The notes: generated from the letters alone by a model not told the origin. 20,000 nucleotides of DNA from Prorocentrum cordatum (GCA_963575745.1 CAUYUJ010004283.1:1-20000); one strand, 5' to 3'. Positions 1 to 8,969 are shown, counted from the stretch's first letter. Translations and numbers: made by a program.

Positions 1-464
1 CAGCAACCCTCGAAAGTGGCGACAGTTTCACAGATCGCAGCCCCCCAGAGATGGCGAGGTCTAATATGAGTCCCCGTGGTGCCTCACTCCGCTGGACCCA
101 CCAGCAGCCCTCGAAAGTGGTGACAGTTTCACAGATCGCAGCCCCCCCAGAGATGGCGAGGTCTAATCTGAGTCCCCGTGGTGCCTCACTCCGCTGGACC
201 CACCAGCAGCCCTCGAAAGTGGCGACAGTTTCACAGATCGCAGCCCCCCCCAGAGATGGCGAGGTCTAATCTGAGTCCCCGTGGTGCCTCACTCCGCTGG
301 ACCCACCAGCAGCCCTCGAAAGTGGCGACAGTTTCACAGATCGCAACCCCCCCCCAGGGATGGCGAGGTCTAATCTGAGTCCCCGTGGTGCCTCACTCCG
401 CTGGACCCACCAGCAGCCCTCGAAAGTGGTGACAGTCCCGCAGATCGCAGCCCGCCAGGGATGA
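1..464. repeat. Minisatellite, about 102-bp unit, 4 full copies plus a partial
   Basis: Units start at 1, 102, 204, 307 and 411, giving lengths of 101, 102, 103 and 104 bp. They are nearly identical outside one homopolymer and contain ctcgaaagtggcgacag, cagatcgcag, a C run, then agatggcgaggtctaat. The whole length difference comes from the C run, which is 6, 7, 8 and 9 C in successive units. The fifth unit decays after about 54 bp and has its C run broken by a G. The array is cut by the window start, so its full size is unknown. Short open frames cross it, but the changing C run shifts the frame from unit to unit, so coding is unlikely. Confidence 0.95.
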
Positions 465-575
465 CGTGAAAGGCAAGAGAAGAGAAGAGGAGGAGCGAAG
501 AGAGGAGGAGAAGGCAAGCAAGAGAGGAGAGGAGGAGGGAAGAGAGGGGGGGCGGGAGGAGGAGAACGGAGACCG
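465..575. repeat. Purine-rich (GA/GGA) tract
   Basis: About 105 bp in which the + strand is almost only A and G, mixing GAAGAG, GAGGAG and GGGGGG steps, with few interruptions. It directly follows the decayed fifth minisatellite unit. Such tracts can form triplex or slipped DNA, which is general knowledge and not shown here. Confidence 0.85.
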
Positions 576-1165
576 CAGTGCTCTATTCAAAACGAGTACC
601 CAACGCAGGAGGGTTGGGAAAAAAGAAAGAACAACAAAAACACATCGACTGATTTGTTTTGTGTTTCTATATTTTTTTGGGGGGGGGCGGCGGCGAAAAA
701 AAGGAATGCGACGTGGCCTCATCTGCCCTCCCCCTAGAAGGATTCCGATTGAACGCCCCCACAATAAGGATTCATAGTGAAATCTTCGACAGAAGGATTC
801 CTATTGAAACCCTCCACTGAATGATTCCTACTGGAATCCTCCACATGTGGATTCCTACTGAAACCCTCCACTGAATGTTTCTCCTGGTGCCCCCCCCAAA
901 AAAAAAGAAAAACAACAAAAAACGGCGGATTTTTTTGTTGGGGGGGGGGGTCGGCGGCGGAAAAAAGGAATGCGACGTGGCCTCATCTGCCCTCCCCCCT
1001 AGACGGATTCCTATTGAACGCCCCCACAATAAGGATTCATAGCGAAATCCTCGACAGAAGGATTCCTATCGAAACCCTCCACTGAATGATTCCTACTGGA
1101 ATCCTCCACATGTGGATTCCTACTGAAACCCTCCAATGAATGGTTCCTACTGAATTCCTCGAATG
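576..1165. repeat. Higher-order repeat of about 265 bp, two copies, each with six 27-bp units
   Basis: Copy 1 spans about 612-890 and copy 2 about 895-1165; ggaatgcgacgtggcctc occurs at 703 and 967. Each copy starts with an A-rich stretch, a T run and a G run, then aatgcgacgtggcctcatctg, then a block of 27-bp units. GGATTC-type unit starts lie at 740, 768, 795, 822, 849 and 876 in copy 1, and at 1005, 1033, 1060, 1087, 1114 and 1141 in copy 2. The spacing is 28 then 27 four times in both. Copy 1 is 17 bp longer in the A/T/G homopolymer part. The last unit of copy 2 runs straight into the GGYAAT satellite. Confidence 0.93.
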
Positions 1166-3345
1166 GCAATGGCAATGGCAATGGCAATTGCAATGGCAAT
1201 GGCCATGGTACTGGTAATGACAGTGGTAATGGTAATGGTACTGGCAACGGGGTAGCGACAGGCAATGGCAATGACAATGGCAATGGCAACGGTAATGGTA
1301 ATGGTAATGGTAATGGCAATGGCAATGGGAATGACAATGGCCATGGCAATGGCAATGGTAATGGCAATGGTAATGGCAATGGTAAAGGTAAAGGTAAAGG
1401 TAAAGGTAATGAGAATGGAGATGGGAATGGGAATGGGGACGGATACGGGAATGGAAATGGTGATGGTAGTGGTAATGGTAATGGCGATGGTAATGGTGAG
1501 GGTAATGGTAATGGTAATGGTAACAGTAATGGTAATGGTAACAGTAATGGTAATGGCAATGGTAATGGTAGTGGCTAAGGGCAATGGCAATGGCAATGGT
1601 AATGGTAATGACAGGGGTAATGGTAATGGTGCTGGTAATGGTAACGGTAATGGTAATGGTAACGGGGTAGAGACTGGCAATGGCAATGGCAATGACAATG
1701 ACAATGGCAACGGTAATGGGAATGGCAATGGCAATGGCAATGGGATTGGCAATGGTAATGGCAATGGCAATGGCAATGGCAATGGTAATGGCCATGGCCA
1801 TGGTGATGGTAATGGTAATGGGAATGGGAATGGTAATGGTAATGTGAATGTGAATGGGAATGGGAATGGGAACAGCAACGGAAATGGAAATGGTAGTGGT
1901 AACGGAAATGGGAATCGCAATTGCCATTCCCATTGCCGTTACCATAAAGGTAAAGGGTAAGGTGAAAGGTGAAAGGTAAGGGTAAATGTAAAGGTAAAGG
2001 TCAAGGTAAGGGTAATGGTAATGGTAATGGCAATGGTAATGGTAATGGAAATGGTCATGGTATTGGGAATGGGAATGGGAATGGGAATGGCAATGGTAAT
2101 GATAGTGGCTAATGGCAATGGCAACGGCAATGGTAATGGTAATGACAGCGGTAATGGTAATGATAATGGTACTGGTAATGGTAATGGTGACGGTAACGGT
2201 AATGGTAATGGTAATGGCAATGGTAACGGGGTAGCGACTGGCAATGACAATGGCAATGGCAATGGCAACGGACATGGTACTGGAAATTGCAATGGCAATG
2301 GGAATGGGAATGGCAATGGCAATGGCAATGGTAATGGTAATGGTCATGGTAATGGTATTGGTAACGGTAGTGGTAAAGGTAATGGTACTTGTAGTGGTAA
2401 TGGTAATGGTAATGGTAATGGTAATGGTAATGGTAATGGTAATGGTAATGGTGATGGTAATATGAATGGAGATGAGGATGGGAATGGGAATGGGAACTGT
2501 AATGGTAATGGGAACGGGAATGGAAATGGTACTGGTAGTGGTAATGGTAAGGTAATGGTAATGGTAATGGTACTGGTAACGGTAATGGTAATGGCAATGG
2601 TGATGGGAATGGGAATGGGAATGGTAATAGCAGCGGTAATGGTAATGGTAATGGTAATGGCAATGGTAAAGGTAAAGGTAATGGTAATGGCAATGGTACT
2701 GATAATGCTACGGTAATGGCAATGGTAATGGTAATGGCTAATGGCAATGGCAATGGTAATGACAGTGGTAATGGTAATGGTACTGGCAGTGGTAATGGAA
2801 ACAGTAATGATAATGGTAATGGTAACGGGGTAGCGACTGGCAATGGCAATACAATGGCAACCGCAGCGGTAATGGTAATGGTAATGGCAATGGCAATGGC
2901 AATTGTAATGGCCATGGTAATGGTAATGGTAATGGTAATGGTAATGGTAATGGTAAAGGTAAAGGTAAATGTAAAAGTAATGGTAATGTACATATAAATG
3001 GGAATGGGCATGGGAATGGAAATGGTAGTGGTAGTGGTAACGGAAATGGGAATTGTAAGGGTAAGGGTAAAGGTAAAAGGTAGTGGTAATGGTAATGGTC
3101 ATGGTAATGGTAATGGTAATGGCAATGGCAATGGTAATGGTAATGGTGATGGTAATGGTATTTGGAATGGGAATGGGAATGTGAATGGACTTGCAATGGC
3201 AATTGTACTGGCACTGGCAATGGCAATGGTAATGGTAATGGGAATGGTAAAGGTAATGGTAATGGTAGAGGTAGTGGTAGTTGTAGTGGTAATGACAATG
3301 GTAATGGTAATGGTAATGGAAATGGAAGTGGTAATGATAAAATAA
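1160..3345. repeat. Degenerate GGYAAT hexanucleotide satellite, 2.2 kb, with higher-order structure
   Basis: The + strand is almost entirely GGTAAT/GGCAAT with variants (GGTAAA, GGGAAT, GGTAGT, GGTACT). It holds G, A and T with little C. Marker variants recur in the same order: an aacggggtag block starts at 1246, 1661, 2225 and 2824. GGCTAA/GGCTAATGG, AATGACAG and runs of GGTAAA and GGGAATGGGAAT recur around it. So 400-600 bp blocks have been duplicated, not only hexamers. Because 6 is a multiple of 3, frames stay open and give long predicted peptides of Gly-Asn, Met-Val, Thr-Ile, Pro-Leu or His-Tyr pairs. I treat these as spurious. Confidence 0.97.
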
Positions 3346-3390
3346 AGAAAGAGAGGGAGAGAGAGAGAGAGAGCGAGAAAGAACATATAA
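3338..3390. repeat. GA dinucleotide-rich tract
   Basis: A-rich then (GA)n sequence closes the hexamer satellite. About 75 bp of non-repetitive DNA follows (3391-3464), in which I recognise nothing. Confidence 0.85.
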
Positions 3391-3464
3391 GGGCAATGAT
3401 GAGGAGCAGCCTGAAAGATCGTAAAAACTCCTCTGGGACCCACAGCGACTCCACAATTTCCCAG

Positions 3465-3948
3465 CCCCTCCTCCTCCTCCTCCTCCTCCTCCCTCCCTCC
3501 CTCCCTCCCTCCCTCCCTCCCTCCCTCCCTACCTCCGCCCTCCATCATACCCCATCCCTCCCTCCCTCCACTCACTCCTCCCTCCATCCCAGACCGCTGC
3601 CCCTCCCTAAAATCCCTCCCTTGGGGGGCCTCCCTCCCTCCCTCCCTCCCTCCCTCCCTCACCTCCCTCCCTACCTCCCTCGCTCCCCCCCTCCCTCACT
3701 TCCCTCCCTCCCTCCCTCCCCTCCCTCCCTCCCTCCCTCCTCCCTCCCCATCCCTCCCTCCCTCACTCCCTCCACCTCCCTCCCCCTCCTCCTTCCTTCC
3801 AGTCCCTCTCTCCCTCTCCTCCTCCTCCCTACTCCTCCTCCTCCTCCCCTGCCCCTACTTCCTCCTCCTCATCCTCCTCCCCCTCCTCCTCCTCCTCCTC
3901 CTCCTCCTCCTCCTCCTCCTCCTCCTCCTCCTCCTCCTCCTCCCTCTC
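3465..3948. repeat. Long pyrimidine tract of CCCT and CTC units
   Basis: About 480 bp in which the + strand is nearly all C and T. It has CTC at the start, CCCT/CCTC blocks in the middle, a short break near 3590-3635, and a purer (CTC)n block from about 3886 to 3947. The minus strand is GGGA/GGA, which is rich in short G runs. The open frame crossing it is Pro/Ser/Leu-rich low complexity. Confidence 0.95.
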
Positions 3949-4089
3949 GCGAAGCCGAAGCGGGCGCCGGCGGAGGCTGCTCCCAGAGCTGGGGGGCTGA
4001 CTCAGCTCGCAGACGAAGGCGCGGCTTCCGTTCTCTCACCCGAGGCAGAGCGTCCAATCCGTCCGGTGGGGCCAGAGCCCCCCCAGACC
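3949..4089. promoter_or_regulatory. CpG-rich unique segment with AP-1/Maf-like and CCAAT motifs (tentative)
   Basis: This short CpG-dense, non-repetitive stretch lies between the pyrimidine tract and a family A element. It holds GCTGACTCAGC at 3996-4006, which is the core of a Maf recognition element and contains the AP-1 site TGACTCA. It also has a CCAAT box at 4054-4058 and an ETS-like CTTCCG near 4025. A promoter is possible, but no gene follows that I can recognise and motifs of this size occur by chance. Confidence 0.2.
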
Positions 4090-4262
4090 CCCTCGGGTCA
4101 TGAAGACATCACGGCGGGAGGTTTTTCTATACCTTCGGCCTCCAGGGGCCCTCACCGGCCCTCGGGGCCGTCAAGAAAACGACTCGGGATGCAAAACCGG
4201 CTCCGGCGAGTAGGTCCGGACCTCTGGGGGTCGCGCAGTGAAAAAATCATGACGTCGGGGGT
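4090..4262 (+). repeat. Dispersed family A, copy 1
   Basis: It matches by eye the copies near 11.4, 12.0, 13.1, 13.8, 16.1 and 19.2 kb. Key blocks are ttcggcctccaggggccctc, then gccgtcaagaaaacgactcg, then aaaaccgg, then acctctgggggtcg, ending in gaaaaaatcatgacgtcggg. The boundary motif (reverse complement near cgtcatgattttttcatg) appears in decayed form near 4098 and well preserved at 4240-4255, so one monomer of about 140 bp is present. No coding potential is evident. Confidence 0.85.
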
Positions 4263-4440
4263 CTGGGCCTGGAGGCCTCCAAGCGAGCTCTCACGCGGGC
4301 TGCCAGAGTACGCAACCGGTCGTGCTCCCATCTGCTCCGGCGGCGGGCGCGACCGAGGTTGTGCGCGTCACCATTCTGGATCTCTCTTTTCTTGGAAAGT
4401 TGGGGAGGGGGAGTCTGTTGAGCCAGCTGGGTTGCACGGG
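4263..4440. other. GC-rich unique DNA, nothing recognised
   Basis: It begins with the 12-bp palindrome tggaggcctcca. I see no repeat, RNA or protein signature in the rest, only short overlapping open frames. Confidence 0.6.
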
Positions 4441-4600
4441 GGATCTCTGGAGTGGTTCTGAGGGGCCCTCGAGGTTCTCATGGGTTCTTCGAGGTTCTTT
4501 GAGGCTCTAGGATGTTCTGGGAGGTCCTAGGGGGTTCACCGCCGTTCTCGGAGATTCTCCATGGTTCAAAGCGTTTCTTGGAAATTCTAAGGAGTTCAGG
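4441..4600. repeat. Minisatellite of strict 10-bp period with phased TT
   Basis: Sixteen consecutive 10-bp blocks fit one register with no insertion or deletion. The consensus is near gaggttctng. TT sits at block positions 5-6 at 4475, 4485, 4495, 4515, 4535, 4545, 4555, 4565, 4575, 4585 and 4595. Only the position of TT and the flanking gag/ct steps are conserved; other bases have diverged widely. A 353-codon minus-strand frame crosses it and shows a 10-residue repeat as a result. Confidence 0.85.
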
Positions 4601-5180
4601 GGGGAGGCGGGGGGGGGAGATTCTTCGAATCTCGAAAGGCTCATAGCCAGGCTGGCAGTTGAACGTCAGCTTCCAGCTCAGGTGGGCAGAAACTTGGTGG
4701 GCAAACGCTGAAGGCATATCGACGACTTTGCCGCCGACGTCGACGGCGGGGAGCGACGTCGCCCAGAGGCCTCCAAAATGCCCCCGAAGCCCCAGCCGAC
4801 GACGTCCAAAAGCCTCGAACCTCGAACCTTGAATGACGACGACGGCGGAGGCGACGACGACGGCGGCGGGAATGCGGTGATGTTGGGGAAACAAAAACAT
4901 ACCGATACCGCTACTCCCTGAATATCTCCTGAGGTGCTGTCTGACCATAGCTTCGAGGCGAATCCAGCCCTTGCGACGAGGCCCTCCCAAGAGGCCCAAA
5001 AGGGCGAAAACGAGGGAAGAGCGGCGGCATCGACACCTCTTCCTCCTTTGAGATGTCCACGGTGGCGGTGGCGGGTTCATGACCACGGCGGCCACGGCGG
5101 CGATGCCGACGGCGGCGGCGGCGGCGACGGCGACCGCGGCGGGTAGTTTGGGGAGGCCTTTTGAGCAGCTGCGTTGCAGA
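4601..5180. other. GC-rich DNA with degenerate GAC/CGG triplets
   Basis: After a G run at 4609-4617 the sequence is mostly unique. Imperfect CGACGACGGCGG triplets lie at about 4720-4870, and a CGG/GAC-rich stretch at about 5085-5145. Nothing else is recognised. Confidence 0.6.
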
Positions 5181-5280
5181 GGGATTTCTGCAGGATTTTC
5201 GAAGGGATCGCGAGCCTCTGATGGGCTCTGCGAAGTTCCTCGCGGCTCTTCAGGGTGCCCGAGGTTCTCCGACCCTGGGA
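5181..5280. repeat. Second, more decayed 10-bp-period array
   Basis: Blocks such as cgagcctctg, atgggctctg, cgaagttcct, cgcggctctt and gaggttctcc follow each other in 10-bp steps with the same purine-then-pyrimidine layout as 4441-4600. It looks like a degraded relative of that array about 600 bp away. Confidence 0.55.
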
Positions 5281-5571
5281 TCCGACGTTGCGGAAGACGC
5301 CTCTTCCTGCGGCCATGTTCGAGCCAGCCCGACCCCTGCAATGTCGCCCGTTCTGCAACGATGCGACGCCCGGATCTCGTGGAGGCCCCCCCCCCGCAGC
5401 AGCCAATCCACCCCTGGCTCTCGGGGCAGAGCCCGGGCCTCTGGCGGCCGCTCGGGGCACCCCCGAAGCGCTCCCGGTGAGGCGCCGCGAGCTGCTGGAA
5501 CGCATCCCGAGGCTGGAGAACTGCCGAGAACCAATGCAAACGTCCGAAAACCTCGGCCTTCGCACTCCGAT
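5281..5571. other. CpG-rich unique DNA, nothing recognised
   Basis: GC-rich sequence with several overlapping open frames on both strands. None has a recognisable domain, and I found no match to another part of the window. Confidence 0.55.
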
Positions 5572-5788
5572 GTGGACGCCCGAAACGGGTACGGAGAAAA
5601 TGGGCACAATGCCTAGCAACAAATGAGGTCCCAAACCGGCAGCGGCCGCCGTTGGGCAGGCGGCCTTCTGCCTCAGATGTACACGGGCCGCGGCTGCGCG
5701 GACAGCGAGTCCTGTGTCAAAAATGAACAGGGACTGCTGTTGGGCATTGTAACCCCTCTTTCCGTGCCCATTTCGATCGTGCAGATCC
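5572..5788. mobile_element. Foldback (long inverted repeat) element
   Basis: The left arm at about 5572-5620 (with gggcacaatgcctagcaac) pairs with the right arm at about 5737-5788 (with gttgggcattgtaacccc). By eye roughly three quarters of positions match over about 48 bp. The loop is GC-rich and partly self-complementary (gcagcggccgcc against ggccgcggctgc). No clear target-site duplication is seen and no transposase is present. If mobile, it would be a non-autonomous foldback or MITE. Confidence 0.6.
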
Positions 5789-5970
5789 GAACCTGTTGGA
5801 AGGGGCCCCAGGACACACAAATAAATACACACATCTAAAATGATTCCCCATATTTTCCCATATTTTCTGGGCGTCTGTTTCCCCCCCCCACTGCCCATCT
5901 TTTCCCATACTTACAAGGGGATCGACGATTAATTGTGTCTGTGTGTTTTTTCCCCTCCTGACTGTTGCCC
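5789..5970 (+). repeat. Dispersed family H, copy 1
   Basis: Order of blocks: ttggaaggggcccc, then gacacacaaataaa, then acacatctaaaatg, then attccccatattttcc, a C run with actgcccat, then gatcgacgattaattgtgtctg, then ttcccctcctg. The same order recurs at 7366-7545 and 17789-17960. Its minus strand opens similar frames in all three copies, starting MGSGG and containing a VCPGAP-like motif, but this follows from shared DNA. Confidence 0.85.
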
Positions 5971-6165
5971 CCCCCTGGGCCGAACCTCACATAAATGGCG
6001 ACGCCATGGGTCTCAGTGGCGGTCGCCGGCGGCGGCGAAGGCGGCCGCGCCCGCGGCGGTCCTCCAGCAGGCCCTCGGCGTGGGTGCCGACCTCGGAGCC
6101 CGCAGTGGCCTCGGATGCGCCCTGCTGCATGGAGGACACGGCCTCGGCGGCGCCGCCGCCGCCAA
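5971..6165. other. CpG-rich flank of the GTC array
   Basis: GCC/GGC-rich sequence leads into the GTC array through gccgccgccgccaacgtcg. The composition resembles the flanks of the arrays at 9.6, 14.3 and 19.7 kb. No gene is recognised. Confidence 0.55.
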
Positions 6166-6475
<310 letters not shown>

Positions 6476-6625
6476 TCCGTAGTCTTCAGCGTCGCCGTCA
6501 TCGTCGGCGGTGGTCGTGGTCCTCGTTGGCGTCGTCGTCGTGGTCCACGTCGGCGTCAACGACGTGGCCGTCGTCTTCGTCGTCAGCGCCGTCGTCGACG
6601 CCACTGGCGTCGTGAGGAGCGCCGG
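6476..6625 (+). repeat. Decayed GTC tail
   Basis: The GTC periodicity continues with many substitutions (gtcatcgtcggcggtggtcg and similar). It reads as an older, mutated part of the same array. Confidence 0.75.
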
Positions 6626-6818
6626 TGACGAGGCCGAGGGCGAGGAGGAAAAGGAGGGCGGGGTAGGAGGGCGGGGTAGGAGGAGGAGGAGGAGGAGGAG
6701 GAGGAGGAGGGGGAGGAGGAGGAGGAGGAGGAGGAGGGGAGGAGGAGGGGAGGAGGGGGAGGAGGAGGAGGGGGAGGAGGAGGAGGAGGAGGAGGTGGAG
6801 GGGGAGGAGGGAGGACGA
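6626..6818 (+). repeat. GGA trinucleotide-rich purine tract
   Basis: About 175 bp of GGA/GGGGA on the + strand with almost no pyrimidines, starting around 6640. It directly follows the GTC tail. Confidence 0.93.
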
Positions 6819-6930
6819 AGCCCCAGACCAGCGACTGCATGCTGCCTCGATCCTGGCGTGGCTCTCGACCCCGGGGCCCGCTCTCGGGGCCCGGGGCGCC
6901 GTCCCCATGGGGAAGCCGGGCGGGGTCTCC

Positions 6931-7370
6931 AGAGATATCGTCCAGCTGTTGGACGGGGCCCCGGGACACACATTTTAATGTCCACATGGTTCCCCACACA
7001 TTGAAATGTCCACATGATTCCCATGCGGACACACAAACAAATTCACACATTTAATATGATTCCCCACATGTTCCCATACTCCAGAGATATCGTCCAGATG
7101 TTGGAAGGGGCCCCGGGACACACAAACAAATTCACACATTTAATATGATTCCCCACATGTTCCCATACTCCAGAGATATCGTCCAGATGTTGGAAGGGGC
7201 CCCGGGACACACAAACAAATTCACACATTTAATATGATTCCCCACATGTTCCCATACTCCAGAGATATCGTCCAGATGTTGGAAGGGGCCCCGGGACACA
7301 CAAACAAATTCACACATTTAATATGATTCCCCACATGTTCCCATACTCCAGAGTTCGTCCAGATGTTGGA
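6931..7370 (+). repeat. 89-bp tandem array derived from the start of family H
   Basis: The ttggaaggggcccc block starts at 7101, 7190, 7279 and 7366, with a diverged first copy at 6949. Spacing is 89, 89 and 87 bp; the last loses 2 bp in the agagatatcg block. The units are nearly identical and contain gacacacaaacaaattcac, atttaatatgattcccc and ccagagatatcgtccag. The 152-bp first interval holds an extra partial unit. Identical 61-codon minus-strand frames recur because the units are identical. Confidence 0.95.
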
Positions 7371-7545
7371 AGGGGCCCCGGGACACACACACACAAATAA
7401 ATTCACACATCTAAAATGCTTCCACACATTCTCCCATACTTTCGGGGTTTCTGTCTCCCCCCCCCCACTGCCCATATGTTCCCATATTTTCTGGGGAATC
7501 GAGGATTACTTGTGTCTGAGTGTTTCTTTTCCTCCTGGATGTTAT
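7366..7545 (+). repeat. Dispersed family H, copy 2
   Basis: The last 89-bp unit continues into the complete H element: gacacacacacaca, then atctaaaatgcttcc, a C run with actgcccatatg, gaatcgaggattacttgtgtc, then ttttcctcctgg. So the tandem array is an amplified first half of H. Confidence 0.85.
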
Positions 7546-8008
7546 CCAAACGTCGCCCGAAGCCGACGAAACCTGGACGGATCCCCCCCCACCGCATGGC
7601 ATCTCGGGACCTTCTGCGGCTCCCATGGGGGACCACTTCTCGGGGAAGGGGCGGGGACCTCCGGGGAGCAGGTCACGTCGTCGGACGGCTGGGGCGGAGA
7701 AAGCAGCGAACGCGCGCCCCCCAAGAAGAGACACGCGCGGGGCCGCACGCACGGGTTTCGGATCCGTCGAGCCCCGATGCTCGATGCTCGACCCCCGCAC
7801 CTCCTCCCGGAGGGCGACTCCAGTGCGTCCCGGCTGCCCCCTCGACGCGTGCGCCAGCGCGACCGCTCCCTGGACGCCCGTGCCCACTCCCAGGGCTCGC
7901 CCTCGCGTGGCAGTTCGTCAGTGCTGCCTTCTGTGCCCCTGGGTCCGCGCTTGGGCTCCCCGTGGACTTTGCGATTGTGCACTGCGCTTGCTGGAAGACA
8001 AAAGACAC
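7546..8008. other. GC-rich unique DNA, nothing recognised
   Basis: CpG-rich and mostly non-repetitive. Overlapping frames of 146-220 codons exist on both strands, as expected for such composition, and none shows a domain. No match to other parts of the window was noticed. Confidence 0.55.
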
Positions 8009-8150
8009 GGCATGAGCATAATTGAGCTTTCGGCGCCCACCCGCGGATTCCTTGGATCCGCGCTGGACCCCCCTCCCTGGCGCGCGGAGCGCGTCAGGGG
8101 CGGCGCCAGAAGCGCCGCAGGAGGGGGCCCCTAACAAATCCGCGGGGAGC
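8009..8150 (+). repeat. Dispersed family B, copy 1
   Basis: Shared blocks with the copies near 10.0 and 13.25 kb: cggcatgagcataattgag, then two GC hairpins in a row. The first is cctggcgcg/cgcgtcagg with one mismatch. The second is gcggcgc cagaa gcgccgc. Then comes ggaggggg and aaatccgcg. The twin-hairpin core is the best conserved part. Confidence 0.8.
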
Positions 8151-8969
8151 GCCAACAAAATCATCTTCCGGCCCTTTTTCCTTCTTTCAGGGAGACGTAA
8201 GACTCGCGTACGGGGGACTCCCTTTCAGTCTGACGGAAGACTCGCGTACGGGGGACTCGGGTTTGGCCTGAAGGGGGCCACTGCAAAAATGACGCGACCC
8301 AATCTGACATTTGACGCGAACTCCCGCCGCAGACATCCCACGAAAACTGGACCGCCAAAATCCAGGACGCGCTCGTCAAAAAACGTCGGTCAACCCGAGT
8401 CCCGGCTTACTCGAGCCTTACGTTCCCCCGATCCTTCGATTTGCACGACGCACATCCCAAAGAACTGCATGTTCGGAGGCCCCACCTGCCGCTCTCGCAG
8501 CTTCTCCTCCCGTCCTCTGGTCTCCCCTGTTCTTTCCCCCTGTGCCGCCATGAGCTCCGCCTGTGCCCCAGCGCAGCCCGCCGGCAACTCGGCTCCGAGA
8601 CACCGCCGACCCAAAAGCTTACGCTCCAGCCAGATCAACCCGACATCGGGCATTCTCGCCATCGCTCGGACCTCCATTCTACGTGCATGTTTCGGTTTCG
8701 TGCGTGTATTTTCAACTCGGTGTTCCAGGATGCTCCTCGATGGTCCTTGCCGGGACAAAATGCACACGTCCGAGCGATACCAAGGCATCCGGTCTCTGCC
8801 ACGACCCCAGCAGCACCGCAGCAACCAGCGGCGGCTCCCGCCGATCAACCGCTGGCAGCTGCCAAGGACTCCAGCAACGCCCGACACAGTCGATATAAAC
8901 CATCAACTTCGGCACCGCCGTACCCCCTTACGACTGCCAACCAACGACCCCAGACCTCCGACGTCATGA
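8022..8969 (+). other. Open frame of 315 codons, weak coding candidate
   Basis: I recognise no family. This is the longest frame in the window that is neither repeat nor low complexity for most of its length. The first 30 codons lie in family B and the next 50 in a 38-bp duplication. Codons from about 120 on are non-repetitive and rich in Arg, Pro and Ser. An internal ATG at 8550 has a good vertebrate-type context (tgccgccatga) and would give a 140-residue protein starting MSSACAPAQPAGNSAPRHRR. An overlapping minus-strand frame of 165 codons (8390-8887) is equally unsupported. High GC alone explains such frames, so a gene is unlikely without transcript evidence. Confidence 0.15.
8186..8261 (+). 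repeat. 38-bp tandem duplication
   Basis: aagactcgcgtacgggggac occurs at 8199 and 8237, each preceded by a ttcag block, giving two units of 38 bp. A polypyrimidine-CAG (ctttttccttctttcag) precedes the first unit and resembles a splice acceptor. Confidence 0.85.

Larger units (their letters stand above)
4478..5539 (-). other. Longest mixed-composition open frame, 353 codons; probably not a gene
   Basis: I recognise no family. The predicted protein has an Arg/Gly/Ser-rich N-terminal third, then an Ala/Val-rich run from the CGG-type repeat at about 5085-5145, and a Pro-rich patch. A mixed segment follows, including MPSAFAHQVSAHLSWKL. The C-terminus has a 10-residue period ending in EP (WRISENGGEP, PRTSQNILEP) that is imposed by the 10-bp minisatellite. 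GC-rich DNA yields long open frames by chance, and this one spans two minisatellites and a trinucleotide run. Kept as a candidate only because it is the longest frame not wholly made of repeat. Confidence 0.12.

Noticed and set aside
1037-3456. Minus-strand open frames of 436 and 370 codons
   Set aside because: They consist of Thr-Ile, Pro-Leu or His-Tyr pairs made by the GGYAAT hexamer, and similar frames are open in several phases at once.
4441-4600. Heat-shock element (TTC repeats)
   Set aside because: TTC recurs every 10 bp in one orientation only; alternating GAA units at 5-bp spacing are missing.
6931-7420. CRISPR-like regular repeat
   Set aside because: The 89-bp units are contiguous without unique spacers, and the setting is eukaryotic. 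The same reasoning applies to the 102-bp units at 1-464.
7363-8025. 220-codon frame and overlapping frames on both strands
   Set aside because: The start lies in family H and the rest is GC-rich DNA in which most phases are open. No domain was recognised.
8894-8899. TATAAA box
   Set aside because: It is a single six-base match inside an unsupported frame, with no other promoter signs.
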